From: Nitrospira sp.
Lineage (GTDB): Bacteria > Nitrospirota > Thermodesulfovibrionia > Thermodesulfovibrionales > Dissulfurispiraceae
Assembly (NCBI GenBank): GCA_002634385.1
Contig: NSJL01000015.1
Location: 1-64,000, forward strand
Reading direction: 5' to 3'
Length of the DNA stretch: 64,000 nt
In this document: piece after piece, positions 33,066 to 40,996 of the stretch
Position numbering within the stretch: position 1 is the first letter of the stretch
How the letters are laid out: every line of letters begins with the position of its first letter
Program-made: the position numbers and the translations under genes
Notes under the pieces: model-generated
What the model was told of the DNA's origin: nothing
What the model saw: only the letters and a program-made list of their open reading frames with translations
Databases searched by the model: none

Positions 33066-33554
33066 ATGACAAAGCTTGAGTCTATAAAGAAGCACGGTGT
33101 ATCCACCCAGGGCAGAAAGGAATTGATGAGGTATCTGAAGGGAAAGGACCTGACCCTTCAGCAGGCTGTTCTTGCCCGCTGCTATGATTGCATGTCCTAC
33201 TTCGCCGACGGCGCCGCTGATTGCAGGACACCGGAATGTCCCTTATATCCCTATATGCCGTTCCGCACCATACGGCAGTTCAAAAAGGCGGCAGTGAAGA
33301 AGAGCGGAACGAACGGGAAAGAGAAAAAAGAAGTGGAAAAGACCCGGAAGGGGAGAGAGGGGAAAGGTAAGAAAAAGAAAGGGGAAGGGAGTGCGGGGAG
33401 GAAGGCGGAGCCGCTGAAGAAGAGAGCGCAAAAGGGGCCGGAGGAGACGAAGAAGAAGCAGGAGAAGAGGGGAGAGATGCATCCGCCTGCGCAAAAGGCC
33501 GGGGGACCGGCACGGAAGAGAAAGGCATCGGCTGCCCCCCTCAAACTGTTCTGA
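33066..33554 (+). CDS. Cysteine-cluster protein with long basic tail, first gene of the lexA operon
   Basis: A 162-residue protein. Residues 1-75 hold a conserved-looking metal-binding core: LTLQQAVLARCYDCMSYFADG then DCRTPECPLYPYMPFR, giving four or five cysteines. I recognise the CPLYPYMP(F/Y)R signature from uncharacterised proteins found in phages and anaerobic bacteria. The remaining ~85 residues are an almost pure Lys/Arg/Glu/Gly tail (GKEKKEVEKTRKGREGKGKK...), likely disordered and nucleic-acid binding. The start ATG follows GAAGGAGT. lexA begins 16 bp after its stop, so it is probably SOS-regulated. Confidence 0.75.
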   Translation: MTKLESIKKHGVSTQGRKELMRYLKGKDLTLQQAVLARCYDCMSYFADGAADCRTPECPLYPYMPFRTIRQFKKAAVKKSGTNGKEKKEVEKTRKGREGKGKKKKGEGSAGRKAEPLKKRAQKGPEETKKKQEKRGEMHPPAQKAGGPARKRKASAAPLKLF

Positions 33555-33570
33555 GAGAGGGAGGTATTCC

Positions 33571-34170
33571 TTGAAAGGTCTGACAGAGAGACAAAGGAGA
33601 GTGCTGGATTTCCTTGTTTCCTTTACGGAAAAATACGGGTATCCCCCTACGGTGCGGGAGATCGGAGAGCATTTCGGCTTTCTCTGGAGCGCTGCGCGCA
33701 CTCATTTGAAGGCCTTGGAGAGGAAGGGGGCTATCCGGTTGAACCGGTCCCGGTCCCGGGGAATCGAAATACCGGGTCTGCGGCCTGCGCAGGCGCTCAG
33801 GGTGCCTGTGGCAGGGAGAATCAGGGCGGGGAGCCCGGTTTTGGCGGTGGAGGAAATCGGTGATCAGATCCTGGTCGATAAGTCCCTCTTTTCCACAGAG
33901 GATGCCTTTTCCCTTCGCATCGTGGGAGACAGTATGGTGGATGCCGGGATCCTTGATGGAGATTATGTCATCGTGAGGCCCCAAAGGTCCTTGGAAAACG
34001 GAGAGGTCGGGGTGGTCCTCGTCGGGGATGAGGCGACAGTAAAAAGGGTGCTCTTCGAGGAGGGAGTGGTGGTATTGAAACCTGAGAACAGGCATATGCC
34101 GGTCCATAAGTATTCTCCCGATGAGGTGAGCATCATCGGCAGGGTCATCGGAGTGGTACGAAAGATGTAG
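33571..34170 (+). CDS. lexA: LexA repressor
   Basis: SOS-response repressor/protease of 199 residues. The N-terminal winged helix is LTERQRRVLDFLVSFTEKYGYPPTVREIGEHFGF, followed by an unusual recognition region LWSAARTHLKALERKGAIRL. The self-cleavage Ala-Gly is in PVAGRIRAG, the catalytic Ser in RIVGDSMVDAGILDGD, and the Lys in EATVKRVLFEEG. The start is a TTG at 33571 after GAGAGGGAGG. The recognition helix departs from the usual LSSxxxVxxHL consensus, in line with a different operator, possibly the GTATAC palindrome upstream. Confidence 0.94.
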   Translation: MKGLTERQRRVLDFLVSFTEKYGYPPTVREIGEHFGFLWSAARTHLKALERKGAIRLNRSRSRGIEIPGLRPAQALRVPVAGRIRAGSPVLAVEEIGDQILVDKSLFSTEDAFSLRIVGDSMVDAGILDGDYVIVRPQRSLENGEVGVVLVGDEATVKRVLFEEGVVVLKPENRHMPVHKYSPDEVSIIGRVIGVVRKM

Positions 34171-34214
34171 CGTATTGTGTGTTCACCTTTCCGGCATGAT
34201 TGTATAATTAAAAT

Positions 34215-35105
34215 ATGATCCGGGTCGGCACAGCGTCGTGGGTGGAGAAAACTCTGGTCGAAAGCGGCGAGTTCTATCCCCGGGAAGTCTCTACGGCGGA
34301 GGAGCGCCTGAGATTCTATGCCGGACGTTTCACCACTGTAGAGGTAGATTCCACCTACTATTCCCTCCCCTCCATGAGGAACGCATCCCTCTGGGTTGCC
34401 AGAACCCCGGGTGATTTTATCTTCCACATCAAGGCATATGGAGCTTTGACAGGGCATGGAATAGATCCGAAGACCCTGCCGAAGGATATTCGTGGAAGGA
34501 TCCCCGTGGGAGAGCAGGGGAAACGGTATATCTATATAAAGGATTCCGGACTCCTGAAAGAGATCGGGCAAAGGTTCCGGGAGGCACTGCTCCCCCTCAC
34601 CGGGGCAGGGAAAATGGGAGTTCTCGTCTTCCAGTTCCCTCCCTGGTTCCTGTATAAGACCTCGAATCTCGATTATCTCCTCGCCTGTAAAGAGCTCATG
34701 GGAGAGTTGCCCGTGGCGGTGGAGTTCCGCCATGGAAGCTGGCTTGCCCCGAACAGGGCGGAACCGGTATTCCGCTTTCTCGAAGAAAACGGACTTTCCT
34801 ATATCACTACGGATGAACCGCAGTTCGACAGCTTTGCCACGATTCCCTTCCTCCCCCGCGCTACGACGGATATCGCTTATTTCAGATTCCATGGAAGGAA
34901 CAAGGAGAACTGGTTGAAGAAGGGGATCGATACTTCGCTGCGGTACGACTACTTTTATTCGGATGATGAATTAAAAGGGTTTATTGCCCCTCTCAGGAAG
35001 ATCGATACACAGGTGAAAGTCACTTATGCCCTGTTCAATAACTGCCACGGGAGCTCGGCGGTGAGGAACGCTCGCAGGATGAAGGAGATGCTGGAGGGCG
35101 AGTAG
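34215..35105 (+). CDS. DUF72 (YecE-like) TIM-barrel protein
   Basis: A 296-residue member of the DUF72 family, a TIM-barrel of unknown function. Typical marks: IRVGTASWVEKTLVESGEFYP, TTVEVDSTYYSLPS, FIFHIKAYGALTGHG, VLVFQFPPWF, VAVEFRHGSW, SYITTDEPQ, IAYFRFHGRN and VTYALFNNCHGSSAVRNARRM. It starts 44 bp after lexA on the same strand and might be read through from the lexA operon. No enzyme activity can be assigned. Confidence 0.9.
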   Translation: MIRVGTASWVEKTLVESGEFYPREVSTAEERLRFYAGRFTTVEVDSTYYSLPSMRNASLWVARTPGDFIFHIKAYGALTGHGIDPKTLPKDIRGRIPVGEQGKRYIYIKDSGLLKEIGQRFREALLPLTGAGKMGVLVFQFPPWFLYKTSNLDYLLACKELMGELPVAVEFRHGSWLAPNRAEPVFRFLEENGLSYITTDEPQFDSFATIPFLPRATTDIAYFRFHGRNKENWLKKGIDTSLRYDYFYSDDELKGFIAPLRKIDTQVKVTYALFNNCHGSSAVRNARRMKEMLEGE

Positions 35106-35181
35106 CATGCGCAGCCATAACGGGAAAGGGACAGGGAGGTTCCCGCGATCCCTGTAGCGGTTTGACCATGATTGCTATATA

Positions 35182-35363
35182 ATAGGTCGTATACGCAAAG
35201 TACTTCTACTGCGATCATCTGCAGTCGTCCCCTGCTGCGTTATCGGCGGGAAAAAGAGTCCTCACCGTAGCGCTGCTACGCCTCCGGGCTCTTTTCCCCC
35301 TCTGCCTTGCAGGAAACGGCTTCGCTCGATCTCGTGGCGAAATACTCTGCGCACACGACCTAT
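35182..35363. repeat. 182-bp inverted-repeat element
   Basis: The left end ATAGGTCGTATACGCAAAGT... (35182-35206) and the reverse complement of the right end (35339-35363) agree at about 21 of 25 positions. The centre folds further: GGGAAAAAGAG (35248-35258) against CTCTTTTCCCC (35289-35299), and CGTAGC (35266-35271) against GCTACG (35275-35280). No open frame. It fills most of the 332-bp gap between the DUF72 and DUF4912 genes. Confidence 0.7.
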
Positions 35364-35437
35364 AAGCGCGCTGTTCCCGGATGAACCGGGAGGTTCAATG
35401 CTGCAGCTATGCGTGATGATGAACAGGGGGGCAGGAG

Positions 35438-36610
35438 ATGAAAAAACGGGATCTTGCAGCGAAAGGGATGGCGGAACTGCGGGTTCTGGCGCGTGAAATG
35501 GGAATAAAGGCCGGGAGGTCCTGGAAGAAGGAGGATTTTGTAAAGGCCCTGACCGGGAAAAAGGTCCCTGCCAAAAAAGTCCCCGAGAAAAAGGTGCCCG
35601 CCCGGGTGACCTCTGCGAAGGGGAGACCGTCCGGGAGACCTCCGGGGAAACCTCCTGCCGTGCAAGGGCCCCCCGTGGAAAGTCCGGCCCCTGAGAAGGG
35701 GCTTGCAGAAAAAGAGGCTGTTGCAGCGGAGTCCCGGACCTCCCTTGAAAGGATGACCATGGGTGAGCTCCGCTCCCTGGCGCGGGAACGGAAAATTCCC
35801 CTGAAAAGAGGGTACAAGAAAGCGGATATACTCGCTCTCATCGTGAAGGAAGAGGAACGGAAGGCGCGGGAGGTCCCGCCGCCTGCTCCACCCTCCCTGC
35901 CGTCCGAATACCGGGAAGATAAAGTGGTGACGATGGCGGTCACCCCGAAACGGCTTTACCTCTACTGGGAAGTGACCGAAAATACCCTGGCCGGACAGCC
36001 CGGAAGCCTGAATCTCAAGATCATCAATACTGTTACCGGTGACGCCTTTTATCTGCCTATTTCCGAGAGGGTCGGAGAGTATTTCGTATCGGTGAGCCCC
36101 GGCTATGCTTATACCGCCGAAATAGGGGTAATCGACAGGACGGGAGAATTCACTGCCTTGGTTACCGAACGGGGTGCGGCTCTGCCGCCAAAGAGCAGGG
36201 AGGTGGCGGAAGTCTCTCCGGCTGCCGTTCCCGCTGAGAGGGAGCCTAGGGGGGCGGCCCCTGCCCGGGAGAAACAGAAGGAGCCCTCTTCAAAACCCCC
36301 GGAGAAGACCGAACCCGTACCCCGGGTGATCTCCATCATTTTTGCTCCGTCCCAAAAAGCGGAGGAGGAACTGCTCCCTGAGGCGGAAATCGGGAGACCC
36401 GAAGACGTCGGCCTGGGCATACCGGAAGAGTATCCTTCCGGAGTCCTCGAGACGGGGGGGTTGCCCGGTGAGTTCTTTGCCGTACCCGAATTTATCAGTT
36501 CCGCTGAAGCGGGTGCCGCCCCTCCGGAGGAGCAGGGCTGGCGGGGACATGGGGAGAGAGGTTTGCCGGAGGAGTTCTTCGGGCTGCCTGAATCGATCAG
36601 TTCCTATTAG
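35438..36610 (+). CDS. DUF4912 protein with two Rho-N/SAP-like helices
   Basis: A 390-residue multi-domain protein. Two short helical modules of Rho-N/SAP type are visible at the N-terminus (MAELRVLAREMGIKAGRSWKKEDFVKAL) and at about residues 108-140 (MGELRSLARERKIPLKRGYKKADILALI), separated by a Lys/Pro-rich linker. A DUF4912 domain follows (~160-245): DKVVTMAVTPKRLYLYWEVTENTL ... YFVSVSPGYAYTAEIGVID. The C-terminal third is acidic and Pro-rich, with two related motifs, LPGEFFAVPEFISS and LPEEFFGLPESISS. DUF4912 proteins are uncharacterised and often accompany glycan-metabolism genes. Start ATG after CAGGAG. Confidence 0.85.
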   Translation: MKKRDLAAKGMAELRVLAREMGIKAGRSWKKEDFVKALTGKKVPAKKVPEKKVPARVTSAKGRPSGRPPGKPPAVQGPPVESPAPEKGLAEKEAVAAESRTSLERMTMGELRSLARERKIPLKRGYKKADILALIVKEEERKAREVPPPAPPSLPSEYREDKVVTMAVTPKRLYLYWEVTENTLAGQPGSLNLKIINTVTGDAFYLPISERVGEYFVSVSPGYAYTAEIGVIDRTGEFTALVTERGAALPPKSREVAEVSPAAVPAEREPRGAAPAREKQKEPSSKPPEKTEPVPRVISIIFAPSQKAEEELLPEAEIGRPEDVGLGIPEEYPSGVLETGGLPGEFFAVPEFISSAEAGAAPPEEQGWRGHGERGLPEEFFGLPESISSY

Positions 36611-36616
36611 GGTGTG

Positions 36617-36636
36617 GGTGTGTTTGCAAACACACC
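36617..36636. repeat. 20-bp perfect palindrome, copy 3
   Basis: GGTGTGTTTGCAAACACACC, seven bases after the DUF4912 stop and just beyond the end of the small minus-strand zinc-ribbon gene. It could form a hairpin that ends both convergent transcripts. Confidence 0.75.
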
Positions 36637-36641
36637 TTGGT

Positions 36642-36797
36642 TTATTTCCTGCGCGGGCAGTGGAGCACGGGGCAGGTTTCGCATCCCTCACCGGAATCCC
36701 GCTCGAATCCGTAGGGGATTGTCTCTCCGCAGGCGCACATCCAGCCTTCGGAGGTGCGCTCATGGAGAGCCTGTTCACAAAAAGGGCAGGTAAGCAT
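36642..36797 (-). CDS. 51-residue double zinc-knuckle protein
   Basis: A short frame starting MLTCPFCEQALHERTSEGWM encodes 51 residues with three close cysteine pairs: CPFC, CAC (in MCACGE) and GCETCPVLHCP. This strongly suggests zinc or iron binding. The aromatic IPYGFERDSGEGCETCPVLH looks like a structured second knuckle. AAAGGAT lies six bases before the ATG. The gene is short enough to be missed by length cut-offs. It converges on DUF4912, with the palindrome between them. The 380 bp upstream (36798-37177) has no other gene I can support. Confidence 0.65.
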   Translation of the reverse strand: MLTCPFCEQALHERTSEGWMCACGETIPYGFERDSGEGCETCPVLHCPRRK

Positions 36798-37177
36798 AAC
36801 GGTATCCTTTCCCTTTCATACTACTCTTTTCCCTTCTCCTTTTTCTATGATTCGCGTCACCTTTCCTGCTGAGGCGGGGTGATTTGCCCCTGAAAAGGGG
36901 TGATTTGCCCCCACAGCCCTAGTCTCCGCTTCCGGATTGCCCCTTGGCTCCTCCTCGCGCTGCTTTTCCTCTTTCCTTATTGGAGAGGAAAGGGGCTCTT
37001 CACGATAAGGCACGGGAATTGCAAACAAGGGGCAGACATACCTTTACAGAAATTCCTGGCGTCACCCTGTTCCCCTCCAGTGCCTTTTCCTCTCCCCTGG
37101 AGGAGCAGGCAGAGAGCGCTGAACGGGATTGTTTTTGCTCATCGAAGCAGTACGCCGCACTGACAAAGGAGGAGTGC

Positions 37178-39466
37178 ATGAAGAAGGAATTTCCCACGAT
37201 GCGTCTGTTTTGTCTCCTGTTTTTCTGCCTGCTTTCCCTCAGTGCCGGCTGCGGCGGAGGTGGTGGCGGTGGAGAGTCAGCCACGACGGGCGGTGACAAG
37301 GAGACCCAGGATTTACCCCCTTTGCCCACCTCTTTTTCGAAGCACGTGCGGTTTGACCTCTCTTTCCCCGGCACCTCGGGCCTGAACAGCGAACCCCTTA
37401 CCGTGGTCACCTTGTACGGAACTTATGGAGTGGACCCTGCGAAGGGAAAATCGGTGTATGCGGTGGCTACCGATACCGGCGGCGGTCAGGTAGCTATCTT
37501 GTCCGATGCACAGGGAACCCCGCTCTTCTACTCTTATTTCGAAGCCGCCTCAGGTGTTGCCGAGATCGACAGCGAGGGGATTGCGAAGGGCCTGCTCTGG
37601 ATGAACCCCTATGTGCTGTCCCTTCCTGCGGACAGGAAAACGGAATTCATGGAGAAAGCGGTTGCCTCTTCCATGTTCCCGCAGCTCACGGGAAAAATCG
37701 AATCTCTCCTTGCGAACGACCCGAAGAACCTCCTCAATCCCGACAGGAACCCGGATACGGTGAAAGTCGCCTTCGCCCTCGTCAAGGAGACGGGGGAGGC
37801 CCTGAATGGAACACAGGCAAAAGGATACCGGGACATCGGCTCCCCGGGAGCGGTACGGATCCTGGACAAGGACGGGGGCACCATAGCCTTCGAGAACCCC
37901 GAAATGGTGGTATACGGGGCGGAGATCGCCGATTCCCAGGGAGGCAAGCGGTACGAGGTGATCGAGCGGGTGAAGAGCTTTTCGGCCTTCCAGTGGTGGC
38001 CCCCTGTCGTGAAGTCGCCCCCCGTGGAAACAACCCTTTCTCTTGCGGACGGACGCTATCGCATCACGCTGTACAAAGGGTTCTCCCTGGAAGAGGGCAA
38101 CTGGTGGCTGCCGTACGACCCCTCGAATCCGGGGCACTCCGCAGGCGCCACGATAGTCGGGACCGCCACCTGGTATAACACTCTCATTATGATGGGCCAG
38201 TTCACCGGAGCTGTTGCGGGGATCTCCACGGAGGACCGTATCGCGTCCCTGATGACAAAAGCCGCGGAGCAGGCGGGGAGCATGACGGGGTTTGCCGATT
38301 TGGCACAAGCGGTCAACGGGGGAGACTCCCTGGTCTTTACGGAGGCACTGGTCGACTTCCTCCGCAACGGGACCAACTGGAATGTCCTTGCCCGGATGCT
38401 CTGGGACGCCGGGGGGATCGATGCCGTCCCCTTCCTGGATGCGGCGAAGACGCTGGTGAAGAATACGTCTACGGTGCTGAGGACTGTCGACTGGGCAAAC
38501 GAGCCGATCCCTTTCATCGATGACCTGGGATTCGCGCCGTCGAAGGCGGAGTTTTGCATCGAGCAGGAAAACGGTGTGCTGTCAGAATGTTCCGATGTCC
38601 GCATTCTCCTCCCCCCCGTCGCCTCTCTGGCCGCCTCTCCCCTGAACCCGTATGTGGGGGACACAGTGAGTTTCGATGCGGCTGCTTCCACGGATGAGAG
38701 CGGCGCTGCACTTTCCTACCGTTTCGATTTCAATGGTGATGGACAGTGGGATACCGACTGGTCCTCTTCCGGGACAGCCTCCCATACCTATACGGAAAAG
38801 GGCACCTACAACACGCGGGTGGAGGTGCGGGACAGTGATGGTCTGACCTCCCTTGCCAATTACTATATCACGGTGGACGAGAAGGAACAAGGTATCTCCG
38901 TCGCCATCGTCATCGACAAAAGCTCGAGCATGGCCGGACTGGACGGCAGCGGCAAGCCCCTCGCCGACGCAAAAACCGCGGCGAAGACCTATGTGAACTA
39001 TATGGGAACCGCCGACAGGGGCGCGGTGATCAGCTTCGACGGCACCGTTACCGTGCAGCAATCCTTTACCGGGGATAAGGCCCTGCTCACCGCCGCCATT
39101 GACGCCATCAAGGCCGGCGAGCATACCGCTTTCTATGATGCGGTGTACCGGGCGCTTCAGGATACCGCCCTCGAAGATTCCACCCGGAGGAGGGCTGTCA
39201 TTGCAATGACCGACGGTCTCGATAATTACAGCGTCATGAAAAGTGCGGAAAGAGAGAAGGGCGCGGCGAAGATGCAGGACGTCATAGCCTATGCCCGCCA
39301 GCTGGGCATTCCCGTATATACGATAGGACTTCAGGGACAGGGCTACACCGCCGAAACGGAAAGCATCCTCAGGGATTTTGCGACCCAGACGGGAGGGCTT
39401 TTCCTGAGCGCCCCGAGCAGCAGTGCTTTGCAGTCCATCTATAATACCATCGCGGGAATTCAGTAA
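37178..39466 (+). CDS. Surface lipoprotein with PKD and von Willebrand A domains
   Basis: A 762-residue lipoprotein. The signal peptide ends LLSLSAGC, followed by seven glycines, a flexible tether. The large middle region (~45-540) is unfamiliar. A PKD-type beta domain follows (PPVASLAASPLNPYVGDTVSFDAAAS ... SHTYTEKGTYNTRVEVRDSDG). The C-terminal ~200 residues form a vWA domain with a complete MIDAS: IDKSSSM (DxSxS), the Thr in GEHTAF, and the Asp in MTDGLDNYS. It probably mediates metal-dependent adhesion on the outer surface. The ATG at 37178 follows AAAGGAGG. A strong hairpin lies just beyond the stop. Confidence 0.88.
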   Translation: MKKEFPTMRLFCLLFFCLLSLSAGCGGGGGGGESATTGGDKETQDLPPLPTSFSKHVRFDLSFPGTSGLNSEPLTVVTLYGTYGVDPAKGKSVYAVATDTGGGQVAILSDAQGTPLFYSYFEAASGVAEIDSEGIAKGLLWMNPYVLSLPADRKTEFMEKAVASSMFPQLTGKIESLLANDPKNLLNPDRNPDTVKVAFALVKETGEALNGTQAKGYRDIGSPGAVRILDKDGGTIAFENPEMVVYGAEIADSQGGKRYEVIERVKSFSAFQWWPPVVKSPPVETTLSLADGRYRITLYKGFSLEEGNWWLPYDPSNPGHSAGATIVGTATWYNTLIMMGQFTGAVAGISTEDRIASLMTKAAEQAGSMTGFADLAQAVNGGDSLVFTEALVDFLRNGTNWNVLARMLWDAGGIDAVPFLDAAKTLVKNTSTVLRTVDWANEPIPFIDDLGFAPSKAEFCIEQENGVLSECSDVRILLPPVASLAASPLNPYVGDTVSFDAAASTDESGAALSYRFDFNGDGQWDTDWSSSGTASHTYTEKGTYNTRVEVRDSDGLTSLANYYITVDEKEQGISVAIVIDKSSSMAGLDGSGKPLADAKTAAKTYVNYMGTADRGAVISFDGTVTVQQSFTGDKALLTAAIDAIKAGEHTAFYDAVYRALQDTALEDSTRRRAVIAMTDGLDNYSVMKSAEREKGAAKMQDVIAYARQLGIPVYTIGLQGQGYTAETESILRDFATQTGGLFLSAPSSSALQSIYNTIAGIQ

Positions 39467-39470
39467 AAGG

Positions 39471-39493
39471 GGAACGGGGGGTTCCCCCGTTCC
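39471..39493 (+). terminator. Hairpin after the vWA lipoprotein gene
   Basis: GGAACGGGGG/CCCCCGTTCC with a three-base loop, five bases past the stop codon. No T-run follows. It may stop or slow transcription before the alcohol dehydrogenase gene. Confidence 0.6.
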
Positions 39494-39535
39494 GCCGTGT
39501 ATATAGTGAAGAAAGTTCAGTGCCAGGAGGATATG

Positions 39536-40723
39536 ATGGATCTTGCTTTCTCCTATTATATGCCTACGAGGATCCTTTTCGGCGCCGGAAGACTGAAGGA
39601 GCTTGCCACGGTCTCCCTCCCCGGCAAGAGAGCCCTTATCGTTATCGGAGCGACGGGCGCCATGAGGGAAAACGGATATCTTGACCGCGCTGCGGAATAC
39701 CTCAGGCAGAACGGGGTCGAATCCGTTGTGTATGACAAGATCCTCCCCAACCCTGTTTCGGAGCATGTGGACGAGGGGGCCGCGTTTGCGAAGGAGAGCG
39801 GCTGCGACTTCGTAGTGGGTCTGGGCGGGGGGAGCACCATCGACTCCGCGAAGAGCATTGCCGTGATGGCAAAAAACCCCGGGGAATATTGGGACTATAT
39901 CATCGGGGGGAGCGGCGGCGGGAAAATTCCGGTGAACGGCGCGTTGCCCATTGTGGCGATCCCCACCACCGCGGGCACCGGCACCGAAGCGGACCCCTGG
40001 ACGGTCATCACAAAAAGCGCTATGAAAGAAAAAATCGGATGGGGCAACGACGCCACCTTTCCCCTCCTCTCCTTTGTTGATCCCGAGCTCATGTTGAGCG
40101 TGCCTCCGGAGGTGACTGCCCGCACCGGCATGGACGCTTTTTTCCACGCGGTGGAGGCGTACCTTGCGACGGTACGCCAGCCGGCGAGCGATCACCTTGC
40201 GTTGGAAGCTATCAGCCTTATTACCCGATACCTGCCCATCGCGGTGCGGGACGGGAGTAACCGCGAAGCCAGGACAAAACTCGCCTGGGCCAGCACCGAG
40301 GCGGGCATCTGCGAGTCCCTTTCCTGCTGTATCTCCCATCACTCCCTGGAGCATGCAGTGAGCGCGTACTATCCCCGGATCGCCCATGGTGCGGGACTCA
40401 CCATGCTCTCCGTCTCCTATTTCAGCTGGCTTGTGGAGCGGCATCCGGAGCGTTTTCCCGACATGGCGGCGGCAATGGGCGAGGACCTCTATTCCCTTGA
40501 AGAGGAGAGGGACAAGGCGTTCGGTTTCATCCTCGCCCTGAAGAAGCTCATACGGAGCATCGGGCTGCATGAGGAAAAGCTCTCTGCGTACGGGGTGAAA
40601 CGGGAGGACCTCAGGGCGATAGCGGAAAATTCTTTCTGCACCATGGGGGGGCTTTACAAGCTTACCCCCGTCCCCATGACCGTAGACGAGGTGACCGCCA
40701 TTCTCGAGCGGGCGTATGCATAG
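39536..40723 (+). CDS. Iron-containing alcohol dehydrogenase
   Basis: A 395-residue group III alcohol dehydrogenase converting alcohols to aldehydes with NAD(P). The nucleotide-binding region is DFVVGLGGGSTIDSAKSIAVMA and AIPTTAGTGTEADPW. Metal ligands are the Asp and His of GMDAFFHAVEAY, the His of HHSLEHAVSAYY and the His of RIAHGAGLTML. The C-terminus is NSFCTMGGLYKLTPVPMTVDEVTAIL. Length and motifs are complete. It resembles the butanol-dehydrogenase-like (BdhA/YqhD) branch. AGGAGG at 39525-39530 favours the second of two adjacent ATGs. Transcribed alone. Confidence 0.92.
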   Translation: MDLAFSYYMPTRILFGAGRLKELATVSLPGKRALIVIGATGAMRENGYLDRAAEYLRQNGVESVVYDKILPNPVSEHVDEGAAFAKESGCDFVVGLGGGSTIDSAKSIAVMAKNPGEYWDYIIGGSGGGKIPVNGALPIVAIPTTAGTGTEADPWTVITKSAMKEKIGWGNDATFPLLSFVDPELMLSVPPEVTARTGMDAFFHAVEAYLATVRQPASDHLALEAISLITRYLPIAVRDGSNREARTKLAWASTEAGICESLSCCISHHSLEHAVSAYYPRIAHGAGLTMLSVSYFSWLVERHPERFPDMAAAMGEDLYSLEEERDKAFGFILALKKLIRSIGLHEEKLSAYGVKREDLRAIAENSFCTMGGLYKLTPVPMTVDEVTAILERAYA

Positions 40724-40844
40724 GGGCAGCACTTCCTGGTGAATGGATATCTCCTTGAGATTGCCGCGCTGACCGCGCAATGACAGAGAAAGTTTTCGCG
40801 AACTGCCATTCCCCCCAGAAAGCCTTCTACTTTCCGGGGACCCC

Positions 40845-40993
40845 GTCATTGCGAAAGAACTTGTTCTTGAAGCAATCTCTTTCTTCTGTCTTTCTCTCTC
40901 CCTCTCCCTTTACTTCAACCTGTCTGTTCCGGTATCCTGGAGCAATCTCGTTGTTTTCCCTTGTATTCCTCCTTTGATGCGTTTGCCTGGGGG
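40845..40993. repeat. Partial MITE-like element at the end of the antiporter operon
   Basis: GTCATTGCG...GAAGCAATCTC and the terminal TTTGATGCGTTTGCCTGGGG match parts of the 30745-30901 element. It lies directly beyond the last antiporter gene. The remainder of 40724-40996 has no gene. Confidence 0.55.
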
Positions 40994-40996
40994 GGA

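Noticed and set aside
38582..40849. A 755-codon minus-strand frame across the vWA lipoprotein and alcohol dehydrogenase
   Set aside because: Antisense shadow with no recognisable motif. It would overlap two clear genes.
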